A DNA stretch of 64,000 nucleotides from CAVVDY01 sp963815775 (GCA_963815775.1 CAWFIB010000026.1:95868-159867), one strand, 5' to 3'; counted from the stretch's first letter, positions 32,666 to 41,469 are shown. Numbers and translations: made by a program. The notes: a model not told the origin generated them from the letters alone.

Positions 32666-33736
32666 TTAGCCGAGAGGGGTGCGACCGGAGTCGCGGTCGT
32701 TGGTGCTCTGCGGGGTTACCGTCAGGGCATTGAGGAGCTGGAAGTTCAATGTCGCTTCCGTCCCTAGCTTGATCTGCTGGCCCTTCTTGGTGGCGGCTAC
32801 GCCGGTTCCGGCTGCTCCACCAGCAGCGGCACCGATTGCGGCGCCTCGGCCTCCGCTGGCCAGGCCTCCGATAATGGCTCCCAAAGCGGCGCCACCTCCG
32901 GCCTTAACTGCGGTATTGGTGCCCTCACCCTTTCCCTGGCGCGACCATTGGTTCGTCTCAACGTTGTAGGTCCTGCCATTCATCGAGATGCTCGTCAGCT
33001 CCAGGGTCAGAAGGGATTTCCCCGCGAAGCGTCCCGCACTCTGCACCGCGGCGACACGCCCGGTGACATCCGTGCCAATAGGAATGACGGTTTGATCGTC
33101 GATGACAATGGGAGCGCCCAAACTTCCGCGGAAGGTGTCGCCAACCTGATTGCGCTCCGAGTCGAGCGGCTCAGTCAAGCGAACCGTGAGCTGCGTGCCC
33201 GCCGGGATGGTTACCTTCTGCGGCTTGGGCGGAGGCGGAGGCGGCATGGGCTCTGCCGCCGGCTGCTGCATCACGGGAGAAGACTCGGGCGGAGTGTTGC
33301 GCGCGAGAAGTGGCTGGTCGCTCGCGTTCTGGTGCGCGACGACACGCTTCTTGTGCGCGGTACTCTCGGACCTGGTGGAAGCCCGCTTGGCCTCACTCCT
33401 CTGTGGCGCCGGAGCCGTCTCGGCAGGCGGCGTGACCTGGGCCTGCTGGACCTGCAAATTGTTAACCACCGTCTTGACGCCGCTCACGGCGGAAGCATCG
33501 TTGGCGGCAGCGCCGCGCTCGGCATCGTTGCTGACATTGCCGTTGAGGGTAACGGTTCCGCTGTTGGCTTGCACGCTTATGTCGCGGCTCTGCACCGCGG
33601 CATCGCTGTAGATCTTGTTCTGGACGTCACTCGCAACCTGGGCATCACTGCGTACGCTCGTCTGGCTACAGCCGGCGAACACCAGTAGCGCCGTGACGAG
33701 CGTAAGAGTGCCAATCCAATGGGACCTGTATCGCAT
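32666..33736 (-). CDS. BON-domain, glycine-zipper lipoprotein
   Basis: 356 residues from ATG at 33736, with GGAG 8 bp upstream. The lipoprotein signal ends in LLVFAGC. Residues about 30-100 form a BON domain (VASDVQNKIYSDAAVQ, GTVTLNGNVSNDAER), expected to contact phospholipid. A proline-rich linker leads to a beta domain (IPAGTQLTVRLTEPLDSE) and a glycine zipper (GAAIGAAAGGAAGTG), the same C-terminal layout as the first gene of the window. It is likely an envelope-stress or outer-membrane integrity protein, followed by a strong terminator. Confidence 0.85.
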   Translation of the reverse strand: MRYRSHWIGTLTLVTALLVFAGCSQTSVRSDAQVASDVQNKIYSDAAVQSRDISVQANSGTVTLNGNVSNDAERGAAANDASAVSGVKTVVNNLQVQQAQVTPPAETAPAPQRSEAKRASTRSESTAHKKRVVAHQNASDQPLLARNTPPESSPVMQQPAAEPMPPPPPPKPQKVTIPAGTQLTVRLTEPLDSERNQVGDTFRGSLGAPIVIDDQTVIPIGTDVTGRVAAVQSAGRFAGKSLLTLELTSISMNGRTYNVETNQWSRQGKGEGTNTAVKAGGGAALGAIIGGLASGGRGAAIGAAAGGAAGTGVAATKKGQQIKLGTEATLNFQLLNALTVTPQSTNDRDSGRTPLG

Positions 33737-33945
33737 TTTTGAACTCCTCTTCTTGCTACTGACGCTTAAACCCGAAAACGGTTGGCTTGTCGCTGTGCCG
33801 GTATCGGACAAGTCACCGCAAGTCCCGTAACTACAAGCATTAGCGAGCGGGTGGAGTGTAAAGAATGGTAACGCGGCATTGAGAAGTCGTCAGAAGGAAG
33901 CGTACCCAGGCACGGGGATGATCCGTAGAAGCAGAGCTTGGGCGG

Positions 33946-34617
33946 CTAGTTGTTGGTGTCGGTCATGCGATTGTTGATGGCGAACAGGGCAAGCTCAAGC
34001 CGGCTGTTCACTCCGACCTTGTCGAAGATATTGGTGAGGTGATGCTTCACCGTATCTTCACTGAGGGCGAAGCGGCGGGCAATTTCCTTATTGCTGAGAC
34101 CGGTGACGATACTAACCAGAATGTCCATCTCGCGCTTGGTGAGGCCGTAGTTTTTTTGCGGCTTGTCGCCGGAAGAGCTGTTGCGCATGAAGTCGACGAT
34201 GTCGCCAACCGCCTCGCGGCCCACCCAGTACTCACCGGCCATCACCGCGCGGATGGCCTTCAAGAGCAACTGCGTGGTGGAATCCTTCATGACAACGCCA
34301 CGCGCCCCGAACTGCAAAGCCTGGACAATCTGAATACGCTCGATCGCCGCCGTCAGGACGATGATCTTGGTGGCAATGCCATTGCCTTCGGCGGAAAGTT
34401 CGCGCATCGCCTCCATACCCGGTTTGCGGGGCATGGCAAGATCGAGCAACAGAATGTCAGGCTGGAGTTCGCGCGTGCGGGCCATGGCCTCGATGCCGTC
34501 GCACGCTTCGCCGACGACCTCAAAGTCAGGTTCAACTTCCAGCAAGCGGCGCAGTCCATCCCGAAAGATGGTGTGGTCGTCAGCTACGACAATCCGAACT
34601 GAGGGTCGGTCATCCAT
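33946..34617 (-). CDS. NarL/LuxR-family response regulator
   Basis: 223 residues from ATG at 34617, which starts MDDRPSVRIVVADDH. The receiver domain has the acidic pocket (ADD), the phosphorylated Asp in ILLLDLAMP and the conserved T/K (VLTA, VMKD). A flexible linker leads to a LuxR-type helix-turn-helix (LTKREMDILVSIVTGLSNKEIARRF, then SEDTVKHHLTNIF). No histidine kinase is adjacent, so it is an orphan regulator here. It is divergent from the small secreted protein at 34912, a possible target. Confidence 0.93.
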   Translation of the reverse strand: MDDRPSVRIVVADDHTIFRDGLRRLLEVEPDFEVVGEACDGIEAMARTRELQPDILLLDLAMPRKPGMEAMRELSAEGNGIATKIIVLTAAIERIQIVQALQFGARGVVMKDSTTQLLLKAIRAVMAGEYWVGREAVGDIVDFMRNSSSGDKPQKNYGLTKREMDILVSIVTGLSNKEIARRFALSEDTVKHHLTNIFDKVGVNSRLELALFAINNRMTDTNN

Positions 34618-34911
34618 ATGATTTGTGCCCTTGAGAGGGTAACCGGAACCATGGTGGTTCCTAATCCAGATCAGGGTCTCACCCTTTCCTGCAACGATTA
34701 TGCACACTAAAGTGGGTTAAGCAAGCACTTTGTTGTTGCCTAATGAATATCAGGCGTCACCAAAGCGGGTGACGAGGCTCACTGCCGGAAGCGGATAGGG
34801 GCACTAAACTAAAGTGTTGCAGTGTGTTACGCGACTCGAACGGGTCGCCGAAGCAAATTCCTAAGGCTCAGCTTCGACACTGCGCACCTACAGCCGGAAG
34901 GAGGTAGGACT

Positions 34912-35340
34912 ATGAAATTTGAATCGTGGTCGAAATTTCTGGCGCCCTGGTTGATGATTTCCGCATTAGGCCTGTGCGCCTTCGCGCAAGGAACTGGCAA
35001 GACTGGTCCGAAATACGATACGACGCGAGAAGTGAAGTTCCAAGGGACTGTCACTGAAGTCAGAGAATCCCCTACGTCGACAGATCCGATTGTTCTGGTC
35101 GTCACGGCGGCGGACAAGACCACCACATTGGTTCAACTGGCGCCGCGCGACTACTTGAAGGAAATCGATTGTTGGGTCAAAGTCGGCGATTCGGTGGAGG
35201 TCACCGGCGCAAAGGTGGCGGATTCGGCAACCGAGGTAATCGCCCGCGAGGTTGTGTTCGGCAATAACACAATGGTCCTGCGGGACAACAAGGGCGTACC
35301 GATCTGGGAGTTGTGGAAGCCGGCGAAAGCTGGAGGATAG
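34912..35340 (+). CDS. Small exported OB-fold-like protein
   Basis: 142 residues with a signal peptide ending in LCAFAQG. GGAGG upstream fixes the ATG at 34912. The mature part is beta-rich (EVKFQGTVTEVRE, PIVLVVTAADKTTTLVQLAPRDYL, VGDSVEVTGAKV), consistent with an OB-fold used in periplasmic binding or stress proteins. A C-terminal WELW patch is distinctive. No definite family. The IS1595 element begins three bases after the stop codon. Confidence 0.75.
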   Translation: MKFESWSKFLAPWLMISALGLCAFAQGTGKTGPKYDTTREVKFQGTVTEVRESPTSTDPIVLVVTAADKTTTLVQLAPRDYLKEIDCWVKVGDSVEVTGAKVADSATEVIAREVVFGNNTMVLRDNKGVPIWELWKPAKAGG

Positions 35341-35343
35341 CTA

Positions 35344-36380
35344 GCTTCTGATTATCTGGTTGCTTCAGCAAGCCCCAATAGGTAGTGTGGAGGCGTGCCC
35401 CGGCCGTCATTCCCAAAGACCCTCCGCCAGTTTCAGTCCGACTTTGCCACGGAGGAAGCCTGCCAGCGATATCTGGCAGCTTGTCGGTGGCCGGATGGGT
35501 TCACGTGTCCGCGATGCGGGCATACAAAAGCCTATGAGTTGGCGAACCAACGGCGCCATCAATGCTGCAAGTGTCGCTACCAGGTCTCGTTGACATCTGG
35601 GACCATCCTCCATCGGACGAAGATTCCTCTGACCTACTGGTTCTGGGCGGCCTATCTGATGACCACTGACAAGCGCGGCGTGTCCGCCCTACTTCTGCAG
35701 CGTCAATTGGGCCTGACCTGCTACGAGACCGCATGGATGATGCTGCACAAACTCCGCCGGGCGATGGTGAACGCGGCGAGGGAACCTCTGCGCGGCGAGG
35801 TGGAGGTGGATGAGACGTGGATTGGTGGTGAACAAGCTGGTCTCCGGGGGAGCCGACAGCTCAAGCAACGAAGGGCAGCTCTTGTCCTTGTGGCTGTCGA
35901 AAAGCGTGGCCGAGCTTCGGGTCGAGTCCGCATGAGCGTGATTCCCGACTTCAAGGCCGTCACCATCATGTCGTTTCTCAGCGAGCACATCGCATCTGGG
36001 GCCACTATCTATACGGACGGCCTCAAAAGTTTCTCAGGGCTGTTAGAGGCTGGTTTTAAACATGTCGCCCGTAACCAACCTCTCCGGTCGCAGTTGCGCC
36101 AAGGCGCGAAGTCTGCTGTCCCGCTTGCCGATCGGGCGATTGGAAACCTGCAACAGTGGCTGATCGGAACCTACCACGGAGTGAGCAAGGAGCAACTCCA
36201 GGTTTATCTCGATGAATTCGTCTTTCGGCACAACCGTCGAAAGACACCGGCGGCCGCATTTCAGACACTACTTGGCTTCGGAACCGCTCGCAGATCAACT
36301 ATGTACGAGCAGATTCGGGGAGCGAGAGATCTTAACCGCAATCTATTGGGGTTTGCTGAAGCAACCAGATAATCAGAAGC
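35344..36380 (+). mobile_element. IS1595-type insertion sequence (intact)
   Basis: 1037 bp bounded by 38-bp terminal inverted repeats (35344-35381 and 36343-36380) that differ at one position; they start GCTTCTGATTATC. The flanks share GCTAG on both sides (35340-35344 and 36383-36387) as a partial target duplication; the family usually makes 8-bp duplications. The target looks like a TAGCTAG sequence between two convergent genes, so neither gene is broken. Confidence 0.9.
35395..36372 (+). CDS. IS1595-family transposase (ISXO2-like DDE)
   Basis: 325 residues from GTG. An N-terminal zinc ribbon (CPRCGHTKAY, then CCKCRYQ at about residues 38-60) is followed by a helical DNA-binding region and the ISXO2-like catalytic domain: EVDETWIGG (first Asp), IYTDGLKSF (second Asp) and GTYHGVSKEQLQVYLDEF (catalytic His/Glu region), then FRHNRR. 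The frame is complete and the end overlaps the right inverted repeat, so the element is probably active. Confidence 0.95.
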   Translation: MPRPSFPKTLRQFQSDFATEEACQRYLAACRWPDGFTCPRCGHTKAYELANQRRHQCCKCRYQVSLTSGTILHRTKIPLTYWFWAAYLMTTDKRGVSALLLQRQLGLTCYETAWMMLHKLRRAMVNAAREPLRGEVEVDETWIGGEQAGLRGSRQLKQRRAALVLVAVEKRGRASGRVRMSVIPDFKAVTIMSFLSEHIASGATIYTDGLKSFSGLLEAGFKHVARNQPLRSQLRQGAKSAVPLADRAIGNLQQWLIGTYHGVSKEQLQVYLDEFVFRHNRRKTPAAAFQTLLGFGTARRSTMYEQIRGARDLNRNLLGFAEATR

Positions 36381-36383
36381 GGG

Positions 36384-37040
36384 CTAGTCTTCCACCCGCT
36401 CGAATTGTCCGCTGGTGGCGTCGACGGCCACGCGGAGCTGTGCGTCGTTCAGGTTCGTCCCATAGACCACGTGCCACAAGAGTGTGTTCTTGCGGCCATC
36501 CCAGTCGAGCATGAAGAATACGGGCTGCTTGGCATCTTTCTTGAGCAGCTTGTCCCCACCGTGCTGCTGCGCGACATCGTATGCCTGGCTGCTGTCGACC
36601 TTGAGGAAGCCGAGGTCAAACACCTGAGTTGCGCTGTTGGAGGAACTCCAGGAGTCCTCGGCAGTGAAGGTCACGCCCTTTTCGGGCGCATCGGGACCGA
36701 CGAGCCCGGACCACACAAACATCTTCATCATGCGCTTGGAGGGTGAGGCAAAGGAAGCGCGCCACAGGCCAGCCTTGCCATCGCTGGTGGGCGCGTCAGC
36801 AGTGTATGCCGACTGCAGGCGAAAAGGCTTTACGTCCGGCGCCCACAGCCGGGCGGCAAGATACATCTTCTGAAAGGCTTCGCGTCCCGTCTCGTACTGG
36901 GGCTGAGCAGACTCGGATTTCTTCGTAGCCTGCTCTGAGCTCGAGGGCGAGTCGGCAGGTTGAGTTGATGAGCAGGCCGTGAACAAGGCCAGCAACAGGC
37001 ATGCGAGGAAGGTTTGTCTCACGTAAGTATGGAGGCGCAT
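36384..37040 (-). CDS. Lipoprotein of unknown function
   Basis: 218 residues from ATG at 37040, the start of a lipoprotein signal peptide with lipobox LFTACSS. A Ser/Thr-rich linker follows, then a globular domain with LWRASFASPSKRMMKMFVWSG, GVTFTAEDSW and VFFMLDWDGRKNTLLWHVVYG and a C-terminal DATSGQFERVED, reminiscent of PepSY-like beta sheets that end in propeptide-type DATTGK sequences. Function unknown. Its stop lies four bases beyond the IS element. Confidence 0.75.
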   Translation of the reverse strand: MRLHTYVRQTFLACLLLALFTACSSTQPADSPSSSEQATKKSESAQPQYETGREAFQKMYLAARLWAPDVKPFRLQSAYTADAPTSDGKAGLWRASFASPSKRMMKMFVWSGLVGPDAPEKGVTFTAEDSWSSSNSATQVFDLGFLKVDSSQAYDVAQQHGGDKLLKKDAKQPVFFMLDWDGRKNTLLWHVVYGTNLNDAQLRVAVDATSGQFERVED

Positions 37041-37540
37041 AGTAGCTTCGGGGATGTTTCCGATCAACACTATAGTCCAAAGGACGGAAGAACCTGTAGT
37101 CCGGCCGAGCTCAGGGCAGACTCTCGGTGCCGGGGAGGTATTCAAGAGAATCATAAGTGTTGTAGGGACGGCAGAAGTTTGGTGGTGAGTGCAATGGGGA
37201 TATTGCGCCAACTATTCGATGCCAGCCCCAGCCGTTGAATCGTCTTGTGTCGATTGTGACTGCTATGTGCTTCCGGAATCGTCCAGACGACGCCGCAACC
37301 ACTGCTCACGAGCCGAACTGGCGACGAGGACTGACGACCCACACGGTGACATTTGATCTTGGTTGTTCATAATGGCGACCCGATCCCCCCGCCGCCCGCT
37401 CGACCAACCTGAGCTATCTTGACCAGACATGAACCGAAATCTTCCGTACTGTTACACCCAGTCTCTCAAACTCCTACCGGGTCCCTAAACCCTCTAGCCC
37501 AGCAAGGCTTTCAAAGATCGAGATGAAAAGGTGGAAACAA
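37041..37540. other. Intergenic region, no gene seen
   Basis: About 500 bp between a divergent pair (lipoprotein and beta-helix protein). It has mixed base composition and no convincing coding frame, RNA gene or long repeat. Promoters for both genes must lie here but none stands out. Confidence 0.5.
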
Positions 37541-38746
37541 ATGAAGTACAGACTTATGCTTAGTACCCTTCTGGTTCTGTTTCTGGCCATCGTTCCGAAC
37601 GCCCTGGCCAGCAGCAGCTGGTATGTCGATGGCGTGCACGGCAATGACAACAACGACTGCAAGTCATTCCAGCACCCCTGCAAGACCATTGGGCATGCCA
37701 TCACGCTCGCTTCCTCGGGCGATTCAATCTTTGTGGCCGGTGCGACCTATAAAGAGAATCTCGCCATCAGCTTTAACCTGAATGTGACCGGTGCCAGTAG
37801 CAGTGCCGCGGTACCAGCTGTTATTGATGGCCAAGGGCGCAGCGGGGTGCTCACACTTTCCAATGCCGGCGCTCAAGTCACTCTTTCCAACCTGACCATC
37901 CAAAATGGTTTTCTTCAGGGCGGCAAAGGCGCTGGCATCTACAACGCTGGCACGCTGACGATCTTCAATAGCACCATCTTCGCGAATAGCGCCACCGACG
38001 GCGGCGGCATCTACAACGCTGGCACGCTGACCGTCAGCAACAGCAACATCATCGGCAATAGCGGAAGCAACGGCGGCGGCATCTCCGGCCCAGGCACGCT
38101 GACGATCAACAACAGCACCATCTATGGGAATAGCGGAAGCAACGGCGGCGGCATCTACGGCGCTGGCACGCTGACGATCAGTAACAGCACCATCGGGGGC
38201 AATAGCGCCAGCAACGGCGGTGGCATCGGCGACGCTGGCTTGGGCGGCAAGGCGACGATCTTCAACAGCACCATCTATGGAAATAGCGCAGCCAACGGCG
38301 GCGGCATCTACAACACCAGCCGCACGTGGACGATCAGCAACAGCACCTTCGGGTACAGTAGCGCATTCAGCGGCGACGCCATCTACAACGCTGGCCCAAC
38401 GGCGACCTTCCAGAACAGCATCGCCGCCTACCCAAACGGCGGACCGAACTGCTTCGGCCCCGTGACCTCAAATGGTTACAATCTGAGCAGCGATGACTCC
38501 TGCAATTTCCATAGCACGGGCGATTTAATCAACACCAACCCCCTGCTCGGATTTCTGAAAAACAACGGTGGACCGACACAGACCATGGCTGAAGTGGCGG
38601 GAAGCCCGACAGTTGATGCAGGAAACCCGAGTGGCTGCACCGACGGTCTTGGTCATCTGCTGACCACCGATCAACGCGGCCAGCCCCGTCCCGACAAGCA
38701 GGGCACGCGCTGCGACATGGGAGCGTATGAATTCCAGAGCAATTAA
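37541..38746 (+). CDS. Secreted right-handed beta-helix protein with choice-of-anchor Q-type C-terminus
   Basis: About 401 residues. AGGTGG precedes the ATG at 37541 (an in-frame ATG at 37523 is possible). After a signal peptide, residues 25-100 give the opening rungs (SWYVDGVHGNDNNDCKS, PCKTIGHAI), and about seven repeats of roughly 24 residues follow (GGGIYNAGTLTxSNSxIxGNS). The end has LLGFLKNNGGPTQTM, GSPTVDAG and DQRGQPRPD...CDMGAYE, the choice-of-anchor Q signature. It is probably cell-surface or secreted. The repeats are nearly identical, so copy number could vary. Confidence 0.88.
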   Translation: MKYRLMLSTLLVLFLAIVPNALASSSWYVDGVHGNDNNDCKSFQHPCKTIGHAITLASSGDSIFVAGATYKENLAISFNLNVTGASSSAAVPAVIDGQGRSGVLTLSNAGAQVTLSNLTIQNGFLQGGKGAGIYNAGTLTIFNSTIFANSATDGGGIYNAGTLTVSNSNIIGNSGSNGGGISGPGTLTINNSTIYGNSGSNGGGIYGAGTLTISNSTIGGNSASNGGGIGDAGLGGKATIFNSTIYGNSAANGGGIYNTSRTWTISNSTFGYSSAFSGDAIYNAGPTATFQNSIAAYPNGGPNCFGPVTSNGYNLSSDDSCNFHSTGDLINTNPLLGFLKNNGGPTQTMAEVAGSPTVDAGNPSGCTDGLGHLLTTDQRGQPRPDKQGTRCDMGAYEFQSN

Positions 38747-38784
38747 CCATCTGCCCCGATGATTACAGCGTAAAGATACGGGTG

Positions 38785-38821
38785 CCCACCCTTCTCGCCG
38801 TTCTTTGTGCGAGAGGGCGGG
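38785..38821. repeat. REP-like hairpin with GGGTGCCC lead-in
   Basis: CCCACCCTTCTCGC / GCGAGAGGGCGGG stem around a 10-nt loop. It starts with CGGGTGCCCAC, like the RAYT-end hairpins, and abuts the truncated alpha/beta hydrolase. Confidence 0.7.
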
Positions 38822-38830
38822 CTGAAAACG

Positions 38831-39028
38831 ATGAATGCCTTCAAACCACCAAGAGGCTCCGTTCCCGCGCATGTCCCGGCCCGATAATCTGAAAACCCGC
38901 TGGAACACCCCTAAACACGACTTCCAATCCGCACTGGTGCGGCTCCATCCATGCAGCCAAAGCGAGGGGCACCATGAATCTCCGAAGACCTCGTAATGCA
39001 TACGAAAGCCGTTGATTTCAGCGTTCAT
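38831..39028 (-). pseudogene. Truncated alpha/beta hydrolase remnant
   Basis: About 66 codons reading MNAEINGFRMHYEVFG, LWLHGWSRTSADWK (oxyanion HG motif) and DMRGNGAS, the first strands of an alpha/beta hydrolase. The frame then leaves homology at the REP hairpin at 38785-38821; the nucleophile elbow and the catalytic His part are missing. Confidence 0.65.
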
Positions 39029-39079
39029 GGGTGTACTCAAGTGCGAAGGCTGACTGACTGAATCTCGTTAGCTGGCGAT

Positions 39080-39106
39080 AACAGGCGATTACACTCACAA
39101 TGCTAC
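39080..39106. repeat. Repeat AACAGGCGATTACACTCACA, copy 1
   Basis: Twenty bases are identical to 41443-41462, and CTACAAC follows in both after a few bases. Each copy lies upstream of a minus-strand gene (the hydrolase remnant here, the PQQ-repeat gene there). Confidence 0.7.
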
Positions 39107-39269
39107 AACGGGACGCTTGCGCAGATTGCTGTGCCGCCCCTGACGGGGCTCCAATGATGCGAAAGGGCATGGCTACCCAGGACTTCCGTCATGGGCTACA
39201 GGTTGTCTCGCTCTTCAAGCTGGTTCATCGCGTCTGGCAGAGCTTCGTTAGATCGTGGTTGTGATCCGC

Positions 39270-39316
39270 TCGGGCAAAAATAAAAAGGGCCTGCGACGGC
39301 AGATACCCTTCTTTTG
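39270..39316. terminator. Terminator-like hairpin flanked by A and T tracts
   Basis: AAAAATAAAAAGGG, then CTGCGACGGCAG, then CCCTTCTTTT. An AAGGG/CCCTT stem with inner complementary CTGC/GCAG could act in either direction. It separates the hydrolase remnant from RAYT B. Confidence 0.45.
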
Positions 39317-39340
39317 CTGCCTTGAAGTGAGCGTTCCAGC

Positions 39341-39985
39341 GCGGGTGCCCCACTCATTCCATCGTTTGGAATGAGTGGGATATCAGACGGTCGAGCCCGC
39401 GAAATCACAGACATGATGTCGTGTCTCTGCTTATTCTCATGGTGTGACGGCAGGTCTGAAGCGCTACTACCTCGAAGGCTCCCTACACTTCATCACCTTT
39501 AGCTGCGACCGGCGACAGGCGCATCTTACGAGGCCTTCCCGACGCGATCGGTTTCTCCGCATTCTGGAACACGCGCGGCGGCGCTATGGCTTCGCGCTTC
39601 TGGGATACGTCGTCATGCCGGAACACGTTCACCTGCTGATGACCATGCCCGACATCGGCGGTCCCTCAGTTGTCATGAAGGTTGTAAAGCAGCGCTTTAC
39701 CCGGCTGCTACGAAAACGCGAAGGATTCCCTGGCCCGGTGTGGCAGAAGCGCTTTTATGATTTCAAAGTGTGTACCGAAAAGAAGCGAGTTGAGAAGCTG
39801 CGATATATGCACCGCAATCCGGTGAAACGTGGCTTGGTTCAAGGCCCCGAGCAGAGGGAGTGGAGCAGGTTTCGAACCTACTTGCATGGCCAGCAGGGGC
39901 TGGTCGAGGTCGATCCTTGTCCGTGGAAGTTCCTGCTTCGTGAATCCCACTCATTCCAAACGATGGATTGAGTGGGGCACCCGGC
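39341..39985 (+). mobile_element. RAYT element B with flanking hairpins
   Basis: Same layout as element A: left hairpin 39349-39379 (12-bp stem, loop ATCGTTT), conserved leader, transposase, right hairpin 39946-39976 (one mismatch in the stem), ending GGGGCACCCGG. Confidence 0.85.
39444..39971 (+). CDS. REP-associated tyrosine transposase (RAYT), copy B
   Basis: 175 residues from GTG at 39444, same length as copy A. The HUH motif (VMPEHVHLLM) and nucleophile region (LRYMHRNPVKRGLV) are intact. The final codons (SHSFQTMD then TGA) are part of the right hairpin, as in copy A. Substitutions relative to copy A avoid the catalytic blocks, which suggests both copies are or were functional. Confidence 0.93.
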   Translation: MTAGLKRYYLEGSLHFITFSCDRRQAHLTRPSRRDRFLRILEHARRRYGFALLGYVVMPEHVHLLMTMPDIGGPSVVMKVVKQRFTRLLRKREGFPGPVWQKRFYDFKVCTEKKRVEKLRYMHRNPVKRGLVQGPEQREWSRFRTYLHGQQGLVEVDPCPWKFLLRESHSFQTMD

Positions 39986-40081
39986 GATTCGATCCGGCCG
40001 GGCTGCCTAATTGGTCGGTACAACCTTCGACAGCGCGGGCACCTGCTCAGAGATAGACCGGTATCACAAGAAATGATTTTG

Positions 40082-40115
40082 GGCGCGAGAAGATGATTCC
40101 CGCGCCCCATTTGTT
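40082..40115 (-). terminator. Possible terminator hairpin after the PQQ-repeat gene
   Basis: GGGCGCG/CGCGCCC 7-bp stem with a 13-nt loop, 20-50 bp beyond the stop. The minus-strand tail is AAAATCATTT and not a clean T run, so the call is weak. Confidence 0.4.
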
Positions 40116-40133
40116 GTAGCTAGCTCGCGAACT

Positions 40134-41297
40134 TTAGTTCGTCGGAAGTCGGAAAGCGTACAGGTTTCCGTTCTCGGAACCGACATAGACGGCGCCGTTA
40201 ACCACAGCGGCCGCGGAATTCCGGATTTCCCATCCTCCGGTCGAATAGTGCCAGAGAACCGTCCCGGTGGCGGCATCGAACGTGTACATGTTGCTGTCGG
40301 GCGAGCCGATGTACACCACGCCATTGGCTACCGACGGAGCCGAACTGAATGGGATACCGGTGGTGTGCCAAACCTGCGCGCCAGTGCTGGCGTTTAGAGC
40401 GTATATGCCATCGCTCAGAGTGGCGAGGTAGACCACCCCATTAGCCACTGCGGGTGAATACGCATACCACGTGAGCGGGAACTGCCAAACGGGGGCTCCC
40501 GTGGTGGCATTCACAGCATACAAATAGAATTGCCCCGAGAAGTAGTACACGATGCCGTTGGCTACCGCCGCGGTATCGGGGAAAAATGCAGGAAGCGTCC
40601 ATACCAGCGCGCCCGTGTTGGCATTGAGCGCATACATATTGTGGTCAGAAGAGATGTAGACCATGCCATTGGCCACCGCCGGCGAAGTGTCGACCTCGTC
40701 CTGAGACACCGCATTCTTCCAAAGCACACCGCCTGTGCTGGCGTTCAGCGCATAGACGCTGCCGTCGCCCGAACCGAAATAGACCACGCCGTTCACCACG
40801 GTGGGATACGACTGCACGATTCCTCCGGTCGTATAGGCCCACAGCAGGTCGCCGGTCTTGGCGTTTAGGGCATAAAGGTTGTAGCCTCCGACGGCATAGA
40901 CCACGCCGTTGGCTACTGCGGCGGAAGAATACTCGTAGCCGCCGGTTGGGAACTTCCAGACGAAGGCACCTGTGTTCGCGTCAAGCGCGTACATGTGGGC
41001 ATCTGGGCCACCGACATACACCATGCCATTGGCCACCACGGGATTCGAATTGATGGCACTTACGATTTGGTTCTGCCAGCCCACCACAAGATTTGCAACG
41101 TTGCTGGGTTTCAGGACGGATTCATACGGGTTGCAGCCGCTGTGGGCAGGATCGGAGCGAACGAACGGCCAGTTGATGGAGAGTGTTCGTTGTGGGCTTG
41201 TGCCCGGCGTGCAGGGTATCTGTGCAGAGGCTTTGGGCGCGAAGGCAAAGAAGAAGAGAAAAAACAGACTCAAGCAGGCGAGGGTTCTCAGTCTCAT
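40134..41297 (-). CDS. Exported PQQ-type beta-propeller repeat protein
   Basis: 387 residues with a signal peptide ending in KASAQ and AAGGA before the ATG. About eight repeats of the form VVANGMVYVGGPDAHMYALD followed by ANTGAFVWKF make a PQQ-like/BamB-like eight-bladed propeller. The usual PQQ-dehydrogenase catalytic residues are not evident, so a binding or scaffold role outside the cytoplasm is inferred. The high similarity between blades suggests recent repeat amplification. Confidence 0.9.
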   Translation of the reverse strand: MRLRTLACLSLFFLFFFAFAPKASAQIPCTPGTSPQRTLSINWPFVRSDPAHSGCNPYESVLKPSNVANLVVGWQNQIVSAINSNPVVANGMVYVGGPDAHMYALDANTGAFVWKFPTGGYEYSSAAVANGVVYAVGGYNLYALNAKTGDLLWAYTTGGIVQSYPTVVNGVVYFGSGDGSVYALNASTGGVLWKNAVSQDEVDTSPAVANGMVYISSDHNMYALNANTGALVWTLPAFFPDTAAVANGIVYYFSGQFYLYAVNATTGAPVWQFPLTWYAYSPAVANGVVYLATLSDGIYALNASTGAQVWHTTGIPFSSAPSVANGVVYIGSPDSNMYTFDAATGTVLWHYSTGGWEIRNSAAAVVNGAVYVGSENGNLYAFRLPTN

Positions 41298-41442
41298 GAC
41301 ATCCTTCGAACTTGAATTGAAGGTTCGGGCGCGCCATATTATCTCAGGAGTTGCTCAGGTAACAACGCAGTTCTCTGAGGTTATCGCTGATAATCGCTGG
41401 TTTTCGAAACTGGCGGGAAAATGATTTGCGATAACTGTTGCT

Positions 41443-41469
41443 AACAGGCGATTACACTCACAGTCCTAC
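41443..41469. repeat. Repeat AACAGGCGATTACACTCACA, copy 2
   Basis: Twenty bases identical to 39080-39099; located about 150 bp upstream of the PQQ-repeat gene. Confidence 0.7.
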
